In this document: positions 34,771 to 44,620 of the stretch, piece by piece
Position numbering within the stretch: the stretch's first letter is position 1
Layout: the number at the start of each line of letters is the position of its first letter
Source of the DNA: Motiliproteus sediminis
Lineage (GTDB): Bacteria; Pseudomonadota; Gammaproteobacteria; Pseudomonadales; Balneatricaceae
Length of the DNA stretch: 64,000 bases
Direction: 5' to 3'
Assembly (NCBI RefSeq): GCF_017912535.1
Contig: NZ_JAERQK010000003.1
Span: 62,001 to 126,000 of the forward strand
Position numbers and translations under genes: made by a program
Notes under the pieces: generated by a model
The model's input: only the letters and a program-made list of their open reading frames with translations
Databases searched by the model: none
What the model was told of the DNA's origin: nothing

Positions 34771-35292
34771 TCAGCGCCATAGCCGCTGCAGCTTGCCGCC
34801 AAAGCGCAGCATGGTGCGCAGCGCCGGGCCATCGAGGCGGCGCAGCTGACGAATCCAGCCGGCGGTATCGGCGAGAAAGTCGCGGGTGGCGCTCATTCTC
34901 AGGCGGGTAGCGATGGGTGTCTGGCCGTCGTGCTCGGCCTCCTGAACGCAAGCTGCCAGCGCGTCCAGTGCCGGCTGTAGCGACTTCTGTTGGTGCTCCT
35001 CCATCATCACAAACACCAGCTCCCAGATATCGGCGTGGGCCGAGTACTGTTTGTCACTGCCGTCAGGGCTGCGCGAGGGCGTGATCAGGCGCCAGCCGCT
35101 GAGGGTGTCGATATGGCGCGCAACCTTGTCGTGTTCCAGCGCCAGTGCCGCAGCGATCTGCGCCACCGACAGTGCTTCCGGGGCCAGATAGAGCAGGGCA
35201 TGGACCTGCGACAGTTGGCGTTCGCCACCCCAGCGGGCGCCTAGGTCACTCCATTGATCAATAAACCGTCGCATGGCGGGGGTGAGTTGCAT
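34771..35292 (-). CDS. GbsR/MarR family transcriptional regulator
   Basis: 173 residues with a winged-helix domain of the GbsR type: RFIDQWSDLGARWGGERQLSQVHALLYLAPEALSVAQIAAALALEHDKVARHIDTLSGWRLI, then the DIWELVFVMMEEHQ dimerisation helices. GbsR-type proteins typically sense a small organic osmolyte or related ligand. It is divergent from jetABC, with a 280-nt gap, but there is no direct evidence that it controls them. Confidence 0.8.
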   Translation of the reverse strand: MQLTPAMRRFIDQWSDLGARWGGERQLSQVHALLYLAPEALSVAQIAAALALEHDKVARHIDTLSGWRLITPSRSPDGSDKQYSAHADIWELVFVMMEEHQQKSLQPALDALAACVQEAEHDGQTPIATRLRMSATRDFLADTAGWIRQLRRLDGPALRTMLRFGGKLQRLWR

Positions 35293-35572
35293 CGGGCGTT
35301 TCTCATGAGGGGGTAGTTAGACACTGGGAAAACCGGCGCCATCTGTCAAGTTCAAACCGCTGTTCGCGGCCTTAAACGCAACGGAATCAACGGCTGGCAG
35401 GGGGTGCTCTTGAGGGGCGTCAATAAGCCGTGCATCAGCGGCTTTTTAGCGGTGTTTTGACCCTTCTAATTAGGGTAGAATCGAGCGTTTTACGGCGGGC
35501 TCAACGCTGTTTTTACCGGCACGGGACGCCGGTGAAAGTGACCGCCCAAGCGCTCTACAACCGGGGAATCCG

Positions 35573-37024
35573 ATGCTTTTCAATAAGCTGCCAGACGAGC
35601 TGTTTGTACCTCTTTCCGGCCAGAACCGACACATCTACCAGAGCGTGCTGATCGAGCTGGCGGACCTGTACTTTGACGAAGACCTGATCGACCCCTTTAT
35701 CCCCAAGGATCTGGTGCGTTCCACCATTGAAGAGGCGATCATCAAGCACGGTATCCGCAGCTGGACGCCGGAAGAGGACAGCGATTCGGTCAACGAACCG
35801 GAGTTGCCGCGCTCGACCGCCGAGTACGCCAGCCGTATCTACCGCCGGCTGGTGAAAACCGGCTGGCTGGATGAGGAGCAGCAGCTCTACCGCACCTACG
35901 TGCTGATGGCGCCCTCCATCAGTCACATTCTGCGCACCCTTACCAGCATCGCCAGCTTCAAGAAAAAGAGTTACGGCGGTGCGGTGCTGAACGTGTTGAG
36001 CTCGGTGGAAGCGGCGATCAAGGATCCCTCCGGCCGCGGTCTGACCCTGCAGGAGGCCGCCCGCACCTCGGCCGAGTTCAGCGCCCACCTGACCGATATG
36101 CTGCTGGGTCTGCGGGAGCTCAAGCAGAGCTTTGCCGAAAGCACCAACGCTCAGGAGATCGTGCGTAACTTCTTTGAACACTTCGTTGAGGCGATCCTGG
36201 TCAGCGACTACAAGACCCTCAAGACTCACAACAACCCGTTCCGCTTCCGCCGGTCGCTGCTGTCGATGCTGCGCGAACTGCAGTTTGACCGGGTCAAGCT
36301 GGCCCAGCTGATCGATCACTATCAGGAGGTGCTGGAGCTGGGTGAAGCGGAAGCGGAAGCCACGGTGCACAAGCATATCAACCGCATCATCCGCATCTTC
36401 GAATCGGTGGATGAGCGCTTGGCGGCCATCGACGAGTTCCGTTTCCGGCTGGAGAAACGGGTGGCCGATACCGTCCGCTACATGGACAAGACTACCCCCG
36501 GCATGAGCGCGCGACTGTCACGCCTGATCGGCGCGCTGGCGGAGCAGGATGAAGCGGATCTGCCGGAACTGACCACCCTGGAACACTACCAGCTGTTGTC
36601 GCCCAAGTCGGTGCGCGCGGCGCCGCGCAAGCGCACCCCGCCGAGCCTCACCATTATCCAGCAGCGGGTGATCGACCCCGAAGTGCTGGCGATGCGCGAA
36701 CGCTTCAAGGAGTACAAGGAGCGCCGCCAGATCAACGGCCAGAAGCTTGAAGCCTATCTGGAACGTCACCTCGGTAGTGCCAAAACCGTCAAGGCGGCGG
36801 AGTTCAAGATCGAGTCGATCGAGGATTACATCGCCTTCAGTTACGTGCGCCATATGCCGAGCCTCGGCAAGAAGGTGAAACAGATCATCGGCAACTACGA
36901 ACTCACCATTGAAGACCGCTACGTCGAAGTCGCCGGCATGGTGGAGTGCCGCGACTTCAGTATTCAGCGCAAGCCCAATAACCCCAGCAAGACCGTAGAG
37001 AAAGGAACCCAGCATGCTCGGTGA
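35573..37024 (+). CDS. jetA: JetA/MksF-type kleisin subunit of a small condensin
   Basis: 483 residues of the JetA (formerly DUF5716) family, the kleisin-like bridge of MksBEF/Wadjet-type SMC complexes. The opening [33 protein letters not shown] and winged-helix-like N- and C-terminal parts (ending [25 protein letters not shown]) are typical. The central region is a long helical arm (about residues 240-330). In described complexes the kleisin joins two SMC heads and recruits the JetB/MksE dimer. ATG at 35573 gives the family start, although the ribosome site (GGGGA) is only fair. Overlaps jetB by 11 nt. Confidence 0.87.
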   Translation: MLFNKLPDELFVPLSGQNRHIYQSVLIELADLYFDEDLIDPFIPKDLVRSTIEEAIIKHGIRSWTPEEDSDSVNEPELPRSTAEYASRIYRRLVKTGWLDEEQQLYRTYVLMAPSISHILRTLTSIASFKKKSYGGAVLNVLSSVEAAIKDPSGRGLTLQEAARTSAEFSAHLTDMLLGLRELKQSFAESTNAQEIVRNFFEHFVEAILVSDYKTLKTHNNPFRFRRSLLSMLRELQFDRVKLAQLIDHYQEVLELGEAEAEATVHKHINRIIRIFESVDERLAAIDEFRFRLEKRVADTVRYMDKTTPGMSARLSRLIGALAEQDEADLPELTTLEHYQLLSPKSVRAAPRKRTPPSLTIIQQRVIDPEVLAMRERFKEYKERRQINGQKLEAYLERHLGSAKTVKAAEFKIESIEDYIAFSYVRHMPSLGKKVKQIIGNYELTIEDRYVEVAGMVECRDFSIQRKPNNPSKTVEKGTQHAR

Positions 37025-37733
37025 TCTCAAGAAAATTCTCAGCCGCGACGGAGCCAAGGATGAAGAAGATTTCATCGCCGCGGCCAACAAGCTGCTGGTG
37101 AGCCAGTTTCTTTACGCCGACAAACCTTCGCACCGGCCGCACTACTTTCTGATCTCGGCCCACGTGGATTACTTTACCGACCTGTTTGCGGCGATCGGGT
37201 GGTCACTCAGCTATCAGCCGGACGAGTCCTACATCGGCCTGATCCCCAAGGGCGAGGAGCGTTACCTGCGTCTGCGGATCGACGAATCGCTGTTCCTGCT
37301 CTGTCTGCGCCAGCAGTACGAAGAGCGGCTGGAGAACTTCGACGTCGAGGGTGGCAAGGCGTTTATCGAATCGGACGAGCTGCTGCGCCTGTATGAAAAC
37401 CTTACCGGCAAGGAGATCCCCAACGAAACCCGTTTCAAGGAGATCCTGTCGCTGTTCAACCGTCACGGCATCATCGAACGGGGCAAGCCGCCGGAAACCG
37501 ATCCCAAGAACATACCGTTGATGATCAACCCCAGCATCCGCCAGGTGGTGGTGGAAGACTGGGTACGCCAGCTGGAAGCCCTCGGTGCCAGCGTTGACGA
37601 GCTGGAAAACGACGCCGTCACCGAAGATGAGCTGGAGGAGCAGGACAACCTCGGCAGCGATGCCCCCAGCGCCAACGACAGTGAAGAAGCCACCGCCGCC
37701 AACGACCAGACCGAAGAGGAGCCCGTGCAATGA
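37014..37733 (+). CDS. jetB: JetB/MksE-type condensin accessory subunit
   Basis: 239 residues of the DUF4194/MksE group. Core residues about 20-190 contain two winged helices (for example [41 protein letters not shown] and [31 protein letters not shown]). An acidic, low-complexity tail (about 200-239, rich in E and D) follows. In known complexes it dimerises and binds the kleisin. ATG at 37014 has AAGGA upstream and overlaps the jetA end. Its stop overlaps the jetC ATG (ATGA), so the three subunits are made in a coupled way. Confidence 0.86.
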   Translation: MLGDLKKILSRDGAKDEEDFIAAANKLLVSQFLYADKPSHRPHYFLISAHVDYFTDLFAAIGWSLSYQPDESYIGLIPKGEERYLRLRIDESLFLLCLRQQYEERLENFDVEGGKAFIESDELLRLYENLTGKEIPNETRFKEILSLFNRHGIIERGKPPETDPKNIPLMINPSIRQVVVEDWVRQLEALGASVDELENDAVTEDELEEQDNLGSDAPSANDSEEATAANDQTEEEPVQ

Positions 37734-40700
37734 AGCTGTTGAACAAGATCGTACTGGTCAACTGGTATGTGCTTGGCGTGGTAGAGATCCCGATTCGCGG
37801 CAACGTCGCCATCGTTGGTCCCAACGGTTCCGGTAAATCATCGCTGCTGGACGCGATCCAGACCGTACTGGTGGGCGGCAACAAGCGCTACCTCAGCTTT
37901 AACGCCAGCGCCGGGCAAAAGTCCGAGCGCAGCCTGCGCACCTACTGTCTCGGCTTTCTCGACGACAGCGCGGCCAAGACCAACACCACCCGCGAAGACT
38001 CCATCACCTATCTGGCGATGGAGTTCAAGGATGAAGACGACGGCCACGTCGACACCATCGGCCTGGCCATCTCCGCCAGTCTGGCCAGCCCGGAAGAGGA
38101 GGTGGAAGGTCGTTTCATTCTGCCCGGCACCGAGGTCACCCTGGACGATTTCACCGAACGCGCCAAGGGCGGCCGCATTCCCAAACCCTGGCTGACGGTG
38201 CGTGACCAGCTGCGTTCGCGCTGCCCGGAGATGGTGCTGGAAAAACGCACCGGCCGCTTCCTGCGTGAAGTGATGGCGGTACTCAGCCACGACCCCAGCA
38301 TCCCGGTGGATGAAGAGAAGTTCCTCAAGAACTTCCGCAACGCCATCAAGTTCACTCCCATCGACAGCCCCACCCGCTTCGTGCGCGAGTATGTGCTGGA
38401 TGAGAAACAGGTGCATGTGGGCGACTTCCGCAAGTCGCTGGAGGAGTACCGCGCCATGGAGGCCAAGACCAAAGAGGTCTCCACCCGCATCGAAGAGCTG
38501 GAAAAAGCGCAGGACCTCTGTATCGGCGTGCGCCGCAACGCCAAGAACGCGGTCGAGTACGAGTGGGTGGTGCATGAAACCCGCTTTGAAGAGGCCGACC
38601 TCAAGCGTGAAAGCGTCGATGAAAAACTGGAAGAGGACCGCGACAAAGAGCAGAGCCTGCAACTGGAGGCCGACAAGCAGGAGGTCGAGCTGCAGCGGCT
38701 GATGCAGGAGCTGGCCGACACCCGCGCCGAACTCAACAACTCCGACAGCGCCGGCAAGATCAAGGAACTGGAGTTCAAGATCGAGGCCAAGCAGCACGAG
38801 CTGACCGTGGTCAGTGACAAGATCAGCGCCATCTACAACCTGCTGCGCGGCACGGTCGGCTTTGCCCACCATGAAGCGCTGCTGCCTGACAGTTTTGTCG
38901 GTGTGGTGAAAGAGGCGGTCGGCCTCTGGCGTGAGGGCGAGAACCTGCTCGGCAGCGTCTGGCCGACTGAACCGATGAAGGTGGACAACTGCCTCGAAGC
39001 GCTGAAGAAAGAGATCGATAACGTGCGCCTGGAGATCAGCCGCCGCTTTGAAGGCTCGGTGATCGCCCTCAGCGGTTATCGTGATCAGCTGCAAGGGTTT
39101 CAGGGTGCCATCGAACAGCTCAAGCAGGGTCGCGCGCCGCTCAAGCGCAACACCCGCGAGCTGATGGAGATTCTGACCGAATACGGCATCGAGTCCACCC
39201 CGCTGTGTGAACTCACCGAGATCAACGACGACCACTGGCGTACCGCCATTGAGAGCTTCCTCGGCAACCGCCGTGAAGCGCTGATCGTCGACCCGGATCG
39301 GGTCAAGGACGCCATCACCCTCTATCGCCGCCGCGCCCGCCATCTGAAGGGTTGCCGGATCGTCAACACCACCACTTCGGAGCGCTGGCTCGACCGCGCC
39401 AAGTCCGGTTCGCTGGCCGAGTACGTGGACTGTGAAAACAAGCACGCGCTGGCCTATATCAATCGCACCCTCGGCGGGGTGATGGCGGTAGAGAGCGAGG
39501 CGGAGCTGCTGCGTCATGAGCGCGCCCTGACCCCGGACTGCATGTTGCAGAGCGAGGGCTCCACCACGGCTATCCACGAGCAGGCGCCGATGATGGGTAT
39601 CCGTCACCGCGCCCAGCAGCTGCAGCGTCAGGATCAGGACTTTGAAAAGCTGCAGGCCAAGTACAACGCCGAGCAGAAGCGCCACGACGATCTTAACGGT
39701 CTCAAGGAGCTGCTGATCAAGCTGACCGCGGCGCTGGCCGGGGTGACCGAGAACACCTACAGCCTCAGCAACGCCCGCGAAATGGTGCAGGCCGAAGTGG
39801 ACGGTTACCGTCAGGCGATCACCGACCTGCGCAATCAGGACGACACCGGCATCCAGCAGAAGCTGGCCGATCTGGTTGAAGCCCAGTCCACTACCCAGGC
39901 GGCCCACCAGAAAGTGGTGGAGCAGCTACGTAGCCTGCGCACCAAGATGATCAAGAGCGAAGCCAGCCTTGAAGTGCTGGAGAAAGAGCTGGAACTGCAC
40001 GCCGCCGCCCGCGCTAAAGTCGAAGAGCGGCAGCTGTTCGATGCCGGTTCCGCGCAGGAGAAGCGCGACTACCTGGACGAATCCTGTGGTGGTGAGCTGG
40101 AACGGGTGATCTTCGACGCCGCCCGCAAAGCGCAGAACGAGATCACCCTGGTCGACAAGAAGAAGAACCAGGTGCGCGACGCGGTGGCCCAGTACAAGGC
40201 GCGTTACCACGGCACCGGCTCCAGCCACCAGCAACTGGATGAGATCACTCCCGATTCTACCCACGAGCAGCTGGAAGAGTATGTCGGCAAGACCATCGAC
40301 GCCCTCAAGCAGACTGAACTGGCCCACTACACCACCAAGGCGGAGCGGGCCCGGATCGAGGCCGAGACCGCCTTCCGTTCCGACTTCGTGGCCCACCTGA
40401 ACGACCAGATCGACAAGATCAAGGAGCTGATCCGCGAGCTCAACAACCACCTGAAGCACCGTCCCTTCCACAAGGAGATGTACAGCTTCACCATGACTCC
40501 CAACCCGGAGCTGAAGGATATCCTCAAGCTGGTGGAAACCTACTCGCGTATCGACCAGGCCAATGCCGGCGGGCTGTTCGACAGCACCGTGGCGGCCGAC
40601 TCACCCCACCGCGAAGCACTGGAGAAGATCCACGAAGTACTCAAGGACGAAGGCGAATCCAGCATCCTGCAGGATTACCGCAACTTCTATAACTTCGAAC

Positions 40701-41218
40701 TGGTGATCAAGGATCTGGACGGCAACATCAAGACCAACCTCAGCCAGCGGATCAAGACCGGTTCGGGTGGTGAGCACCAGGTGCCGTTCTACGTCGCCAT
40801 CGCCGCTGGCCTCGGCGCCACCTACCGCATCAAGCAGATGCCGGACGGCAAGCCGGTGGGCGGTATGAGCCTGTCCATGTTCGACGAAGCGTTCAACAAG
40901 CTGGACGCCGAGAACACCCAGACCAGCCTCGGTTTTATGGGGGATCTGGGCCTGCAGACCCTGATCGCCGCACCGGACGACAAGTACTCGCTGATGGCCG
41001 CCACCATGGATACCGTCATCAACGTCTGCCGTGACGGTGCCATTGTGGATCTGGACGTGGAGTTCCCCACCAAGAAGGGCAAGGAGTTACTGGATTCCGA
41101 CAACCCCTACCGGGAAGCCCGCGAGGCGCGTGAAGCCCAGCTGGCGGAGCAGCAGCAATCTGCGGCAGAGGGTGAGAACGCCGGGGGAGAAACGACGGAA
41201 AGGGTTGAAATGATTTAG
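37730..41218 (+). CDS. jetC: JetC/MksB-type SMC ATPase
   Basis: 1162 residues, with SMC architecture. Walker A is GPNGSGKS at residues 30-37. Two long coiled-coil arms (about 250-370 and 640-880) surround a central hinge-like region (about 430-600). The C-terminal head has an SMC signature-like [10 protein letters not shown] near residue 1012 and Walker B MSMFDEAF near residue 1050. All ATPase motifs appear intact. In MksBEF the complex organises chromosomes; in Wadjet it extrudes plasmid DNA so that JetD can cut it. No jetD gene follows; a terminator lies 30 nt downstream. Symbol jetC is used by family; MksB is the same position in the MksBEF naming. Confidence 0.92.
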   Translation: MKLLNKIVLVNWYVLGVVEIPIRGNVAIVGPNGSGKSSLLDAIQTVLVGGNKRYLSFNASAGQKSERSLRTYCLGFLDDSAAKTNTTREDSITYLAMEFKDEDDGHVDTIGLAISASLASPEEEVEGRFILPGTEVTLDDFTERAKGGRIPKPWLTVRDQLRSRCPEMVLEKRTGRFLREVMAVLSHDPSIPVDEEKFLKNFRNAIKFTPIDSPTRFVREYVLDEKQVHVGDFRKSLEEYRAMEAKTKEVSTRIEELEKAQDLCIGVRRNAKNAVEYEWVVHETRFEEADLKRESVDEKLEEDRDKEQSLQLEADKQEVELQRLMQELADTRAELNNSDSAGKIKELEFKIEAKQHELTVVSDKISAIYNLLRGTVGFAHHEALLPDSFVGVVKEAVGLWREGENLLGSVWPTEPMKVDNCLEALKKEIDNVRLEISRRFEGSVIALSGYRDQLQGFQGAIEQLKQGRAPLKRNTRELMEILTEYGIESTPLCELTEINDDHWRTAIESFLGNRREALIVDPDRVKDAITLYRRRARHLKGCRIVNTTTSERWLDRAKSGSLAEYVDCENKHALAYINRTLGGVMAVESEAELLRHERALTPDCMLQSEGSTTAIHEQAPMMGIRHRAQQLQRQDQDFEKLQAKYNAEQKRHDDLNGLKELLIKLTAALAGVTENTYSLSNAREMVQAEVDGYRQAITDLRNQDDTGIQQKLADLVEAQSTTQAAHQKVVEQLRSLRTKMIKSEASLEVLEKELELHAAARAKVEERQLFDAGSAQEKRDYLDESCGGELERVIFDAARKAQNEITLVDKKKNQVRDAVAQYKARYHGTGSSHQQLDEITPDSTHEQLEEYVGKTIDALKQTELAHYTTKAERARIEAETAFRSDFVAHLNDQIDKIKELIRELNNHLKHRPFHKEMYSFTMTPNPELKDILKLVETYSRIDQANAGGLFDSTVAADSPHREALEKIHEVLKDEGESSILQDYRNFYNFELVIKDLDGNIKTNLSQRIKTGSGGEHQVPFYVAIAAGLGATYRIKQMPDGKPVGGMSLSMFDEAFNKLDAENTQTSLGFMGDLGLQTLIAAPDDKYSLMAATMDTVINVCRDGAIVDLDVEFPTKKGKELLDSDNPYREAREAREAQLAEQQQSAAEGENAGGETTERVEMI

Positions 41219-41247
41219 TCTCCGTTAACCCCATGTGTCGAAAAAAA

Positions 41248-41270
41248 GCCGACTTTAAAGTCGGCTTTTC
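41248..41270 (+). terminator. Intrinsic terminator of jetABC
   Basis: GCCGACTTT (41248-41256) pairs perfectly with AAAGTCGGC (41257-41265), followed by TTTTC and preceded by seven A. It closes the operon directly after jetC. Confidence 0.9.
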
Positions 41271-41352
41271 TTATGGTCAGCGATGTGCGCGGGCTTAGCC
41301 GGTCCCCGGTTCAGAAATCCATACTTCTGCCACAGGGTCGGTGTTTAACTGA

Positions 41353-42123
41353 TTAGCTCTTGACCTTTCGGCGTCGAGTCCAACCGATTCCCGCCAGACC
41401 CAGGCCCAACAGGGCAATGGATGCAGGTTCGGGTACCGCGGTGCCCGGATTGGGGGTAATGGTTGGTCCAACGCTGACATCGATCAGGCCGCCATCAACG
41501 CCCTGGGTGAAGTCATAAAAATTGTCGTCCGGGTCAACGTCTGAGAGGCCGTAAATCAGCTCCTCAGTGCTGACGAGTGAGGCGAACAGGTCGCCCAACA
41601 GAGTGGCATCAGAGCTGAAGAACCAGCCTGTATCCAGCGTATTATTTCGAAATCCACCGCCGCTGAATGAACCCGCGATCAGGCCATTAGATGACGTGCT
41701 TTGCGCTTGCACATCGGACCAGTTGCCGAAGTTTAAGCCGTTCAGCAGCAGCGTATTATCATCCTCATCAAAATTGCCTGCTGCGTTGTCACCATCGTCA
41801 AGAGTGATACGAATGGCTGCCTCGGCGATACCGCCGCCCAGTGCTCCGGTAACGCCAGCGTTAAAGCCGGTCTGGGTGCCGATTATTACCGGGTTGACGC
41901 CAGCTCCCGAGAAGCCAACAAACAAAGAGCTTGCAGAGAGTTGGCTGGTCAGTCGATTGCCGTTACTGCCAACCAAGTCCAGCACGATGCCACCAACCTC
42001 GGTGAAACCGCCAGCGAGAGCTCCTTTGCTGGTGAGTGATGTTGTGGTGAAAGGCGTAGCCGCTGCGCTGGCACCGTGCAGCAGAGCGGCCGTCCCAACT
42101 GCCAAACAGAGTCGTTTATTCAC
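41353..42123 (-). CDS. PEP-CTERM sorting domain protein
   Basis: 256 residues. GTG at 42123 is chosen because AGGAG lies 8 nt upstream, and it directly gives a signal peptide (MNKRLCLAVGTAALLHGASAAA). The body is Gly/Asn/Ser/Thr-rich and acidic, as is usual for secreted PEP-CTERM proteins. The C-terminus VPEPASIALLGLGLAGIGWTRRRK is a full PEP-CTERM signal: PEP motif, hydrophobic helix, Arg-rich end, recognised by an exosortase encoded elsewhere. Function of the body unknown. A sigma-54 promoter lies about 50 nt upstream, consistent with PrsK/PrsR-type control known for PEP-CTERM genes. Confidence 0.93.
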   Translation of the reverse strand: MNKRLCLAVGTAALLHGASAAATPFTTTSLTSKGALAGGFTEVGGIVLDLVGSNGNRLTSQLSASSLFVGFSGAGVNPVIIGTQTGFNAGVTGALGGGIAEAAIRITLDDGDNAAGNFDEDDNTLLLNGLNFGNWSDVQAQSTSSNGLIAGSFSGGGFRNNTLDTGWFFSSDATLLGDLFASLVSTEELIYGLSDVDPDDNFYDFTQGVDGGLIDVSVGPTITPNPGTAVPEPASIALLGLGLAGIGWTRRRKVKS

Positions 42124-42169
42124 GGTTTGTCTCCTTAGGGTAGGTAATCCATGACTGCCCTTGTCGTTA

Positions 42170-42185
42170 TGCAGGTGGTGTGCCA
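42170..42185 (-). promoter_or_regulatory. Sigma-54 promoter of PEP-CTERM gene
   Basis: Minus strand TGGCACACCACCTGCA (42185-42170): TGGCAC at -24 and CTGC at -12, with GG-N10-GC spacing. Predicted start near 42159, about 36 nt before the GTG. Confidence 0.85.
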
Positions 42186-42251
42186 GCAATTTAAACGATG
42201 TTTTAAAACAGTGGCTTTATTTGATTCGGGGTTATTCGTTGCTCGCTAATA

Positions 42252-42268
42252 TGTAAAATTTTTCGACA
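42252..42268. promoter_or_regulatory. 17-nt upstream motif shared by two PEP-CTERM genes (copy A)
   Basis: TGTAAAATTTTTCGACA on the plus strand, about 68 nt upstream of the -24 element. It matches 13 of 17 bases of the copy at 54436-54452, and has an imperfect TGT...ACA dyad. An additional ACATCA-2 nt-TGATGT repeat overlaps at 42266-42279. Probable enhancer for a sigma-54 activator. Apart from this motif and the sigma-54 promoter, the gap 42124-42507 holds no gene that I can support. Confidence 0.6.
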
Positions 42269-42507
42269 TCAAATGATGTGATGTGGCTGGGGAGTGCGGG
42301 GGCGCACGGCTTTTGCGTCTTTGATCTGTTTGCTCAGTGATAAGGGGGCGTCACCTTCGATTGTGTGTCGATACTGGCGGCTCGGCTGCTGTGCCTTCCA
42401 TTTATCGGGCCCGATAATTGGCGCGGTATTTATTAAGTTATCCGTTTAAATCATTCATACACTAATCTGTTTTATAAATTATGTGGTTGTGGCAGGAGAG
42501 TACTTCG

Positions 42508-44484
42508 ATGAAAACAGATGTATGGCAGCGAGGCGTGCTGCTGGTTGGGCTGCTGTCTGTGACGCTCCTGTCCGGTTGTACCTACTTCTCTCAGGGCTTT
42601 CCCAGTGGCGACCACAACGGGGTGGCCATGGCAGCGGAGTACTTTGGCGACTCGGCGAAACAAGTGGTGTACTTGGATCAAAACTGGGCATCGGATGACA
42701 GCCTCTGGTTCTACAACACTACCCAGGGCTCCGACCTGATGCCCTACCGGCTGTTTCTCCATCTGCGCCAACCCGGCAGCGATGAGCTGTTTCGCAGCGA
42801 CGACAACATGAACCGCCTGCGCTATCTGGTGCAGACGCCCTCGCTGGACAACGGCGACGGACTGCCGGTCGGATTTGTGATCGACAGCTACCAGGGCAAG
42901 GACTACGTTGGTCTGACTTGTGCGGCCTGCCACACCGGTCAGGTCAACGTGCGCGATCTGGCGATCCGCATCGATGGTGGCCCGGCGATGGCCAACTTCC
43001 AGCTGATGTTTGAAGAGCTGGAGCAGGCCCTGGAAGAGAGCCGGTCGGGGCCGCGGTTTGAGCAACTGGCGGATGACGTGCTCGGCGCCGGGGCCGACGC
43101 CGACAAGCGCGCAGCGTTCAAGCAGGAGGTAGCCGCGGTCTACGACGATATTCGCCGCTATAACCTGATGAACCTTCCGGTTCACCAAGTGGACGGTCAG
43201 CCAACGGTGGTTGATTACGGCTACGGCCGGCTGGATGCGTTCGGGCGCATTTTTAATCGCATCATGGTCCACCTGGAGCCGAACCAGATTACCAACCCGG
43301 CCAACGCACCGGTCAGTTATCCGCACCTGTGGGGCACCCCGCAGCACGACTTCGTGCAGTGGAACGGTATCGCCGATAACACCTCCAGCCTGGGGTTTGG
43401 CCCGCTGGGGCGCAATACCGGAGAGGTACTGGGGGTGTTCGCCACCTTTGAGGTCAAGCCCAAGCGGCCCGGTCGTTACGACTATCCCTCATCGGTCGAG
43501 TCGCGCAACCAGGTGCGGCTGGAGTCGCACCTCAAGGATCTGCGTTCGCCGCTGTGGACCGATATGGCCGACGCGGTCAACGCAACCCTGCCGGAGCCCG
43601 ACCCGCGCCTGGCGATCGACTGGTCACTGGCTGAAGAGGGTGCCCGGGTCTACCGTCAGTTCAAATGCAACTGGTGCCATTCCGGCAACACCTTCCAGCA
43701 GGAGATCAACGGCGCTGAACCGGTCGATCGTACCGACACGGGCCGTATGATCCGCGCCCAGTTCAGCAGCGTGCAGATGATCGGCACCGATCCCCTGATG
43801 GCGACCAACGCACTCAGAGCCTGCGGTGACCGGGGGTTGTACGACGGTGCCGATCTGGTGCCATGTGGTTCCGACCCGCTCAATACCCAGCAGGTGGCGG
43901 TGGCACCGGCGCTGGGCAGCGTTGCCCGCGGGGTGATGACTGAAGGCTTCTGGCGCAAAGTGGGCACCTTTATCGCTGCCTTTGTCGACAACCCCTACAA
44001 CGCCTTGTCGGGCAAATCCAACCTCGATCGTAACGTCGACTTTGAGGTCGCCAATGGCTATCTGAACACCTACAAGGGGCGCAATCTGCACGGTATCTGG
44101 GCGACAGCCCCCTACCTGCACAACGGTTCGGTACCCAGCCTGTACGACCTGTTCCTGCCCAGCTGCAGCGATCAGGAGATCGCCGCGGGCAAAGCCTGCC
44201 GGCCAAACCGGTTCACCGTCGGCAACCGCGAACTGGACCCGGAAAAAGTCGGCTTTGTGCAGCTCGATATCGGGCAATATCCGCAGCTGGTGTTTGATAC
44301 CTCGTTGCCCAGCAACAGCAACGCCGGGCACGAGTACGCGGTCGGCAAAACGCCATTCCCCAAGGTGGATAGCAGCGGCAAGGTGATTCGCGATCCCTCG
44401 GGTAAGGTGGTGACCACGGTGGTTGACGAGCCGATTACCGAGCCGCAGCGGCGAGCGCTGGTGGAGTACCTGAAGACCCTGTAG
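42508..44484 (+). CDS. Di-haem c-type cytochrome lipoprotein (RoxA/cytochrome-c-peroxidase-like)
   Basis: 658 residues. ATG at 42508 is preceded by AGGAGA and opens a lipoprotein signal ending LLSGC (Cys near 23). Two haem motifs are present: TCAACH near residues 136-141 and CNWCH near residues 386-391. The size, double haem and overall layout recall RoxA-type rubber oxygenases and the wider di-haem peroxidase family, including the MauG group. A structural W/Y-rich stretch lies in the middle (HDFVQWNGIADNTSSLGFGPLGRN). It probably acts at the periplasmic face as an oxidase or peroxidase. The substrate is unknown. Monocistronic, divergent from the PEP-CTERM gene. Confidence 0.8.
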   Translation: MKTDVWQRGVLLVGLLSVTLLSGCTYFSQGFPSGDHNGVAMAAEYFGDSAKQVVYLDQNWASDDSLWFYNTTQGSDLMPYRLFLHLRQPGSDELFRSDDNMNRLRYLVQTPSLDNGDGLPVGFVIDSYQGKDYVGLTCAACHTGQVNVRDLAIRIDGGPAMANFQLMFEELEQALEESRSGPRFEQLADDVLGAGADADKRAAFKQEVAAVYDDIRRYNLMNLPVHQVDGQPTVVDYGYGRLDAFGRIFNRIMVHLEPNQITNPANAPVSYPHLWGTPQHDFVQWNGIADNTSSLGFGPLGRNTGEVLGVFATFEVKPKRPGRYDYPSSVESRNQVRLESHLKDLRSPLWTDMADAVNATLPEPDPRLAIDWSLAEEGARVYRQFKCNWCHSGNTFQQEINGAEPVDRTDTGRMIRAQFSSVQMIGTDPLMATNALRACGDRGLYDGADLVPCGSDPLNTQQVAVAPALGSVARGVMTEGFWRKVGTFIAAFVDNPYNALSGKSNLDRNVDFEVANGYLNTYKGRNLHGIWATAPYLHNGSVPSLYDLFLPSCSDQEIAAGKACRPNRFTVGNRELDPEKVGFVQLDIGQYPQLVFDTSLPSNSNAGHEYAVGKTPFPKVDSSGKVIRDPSGKVVTTVVDEPITEPQRRALVEYLKTL

Positions 44485-44620
44485 CGCACAGCATCGGCGG
44501 GTAACGGCTGCGCCATCTCGACTACAGTAGTGGGAACTAGCATCAAGCCGGCAGGATACTGATCCCGCTCGGCTTGGCTTTGTTTCTGGTATGGGGCAGG
44601 AGGGCCGTGGGCGCAGTTTT

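Noticed and set aside
37838-39907. A 689-codon open frame antisense to jetC
   Set aside because: Long because of GC-rich codon bias; no start, no domain; jetC is certain.
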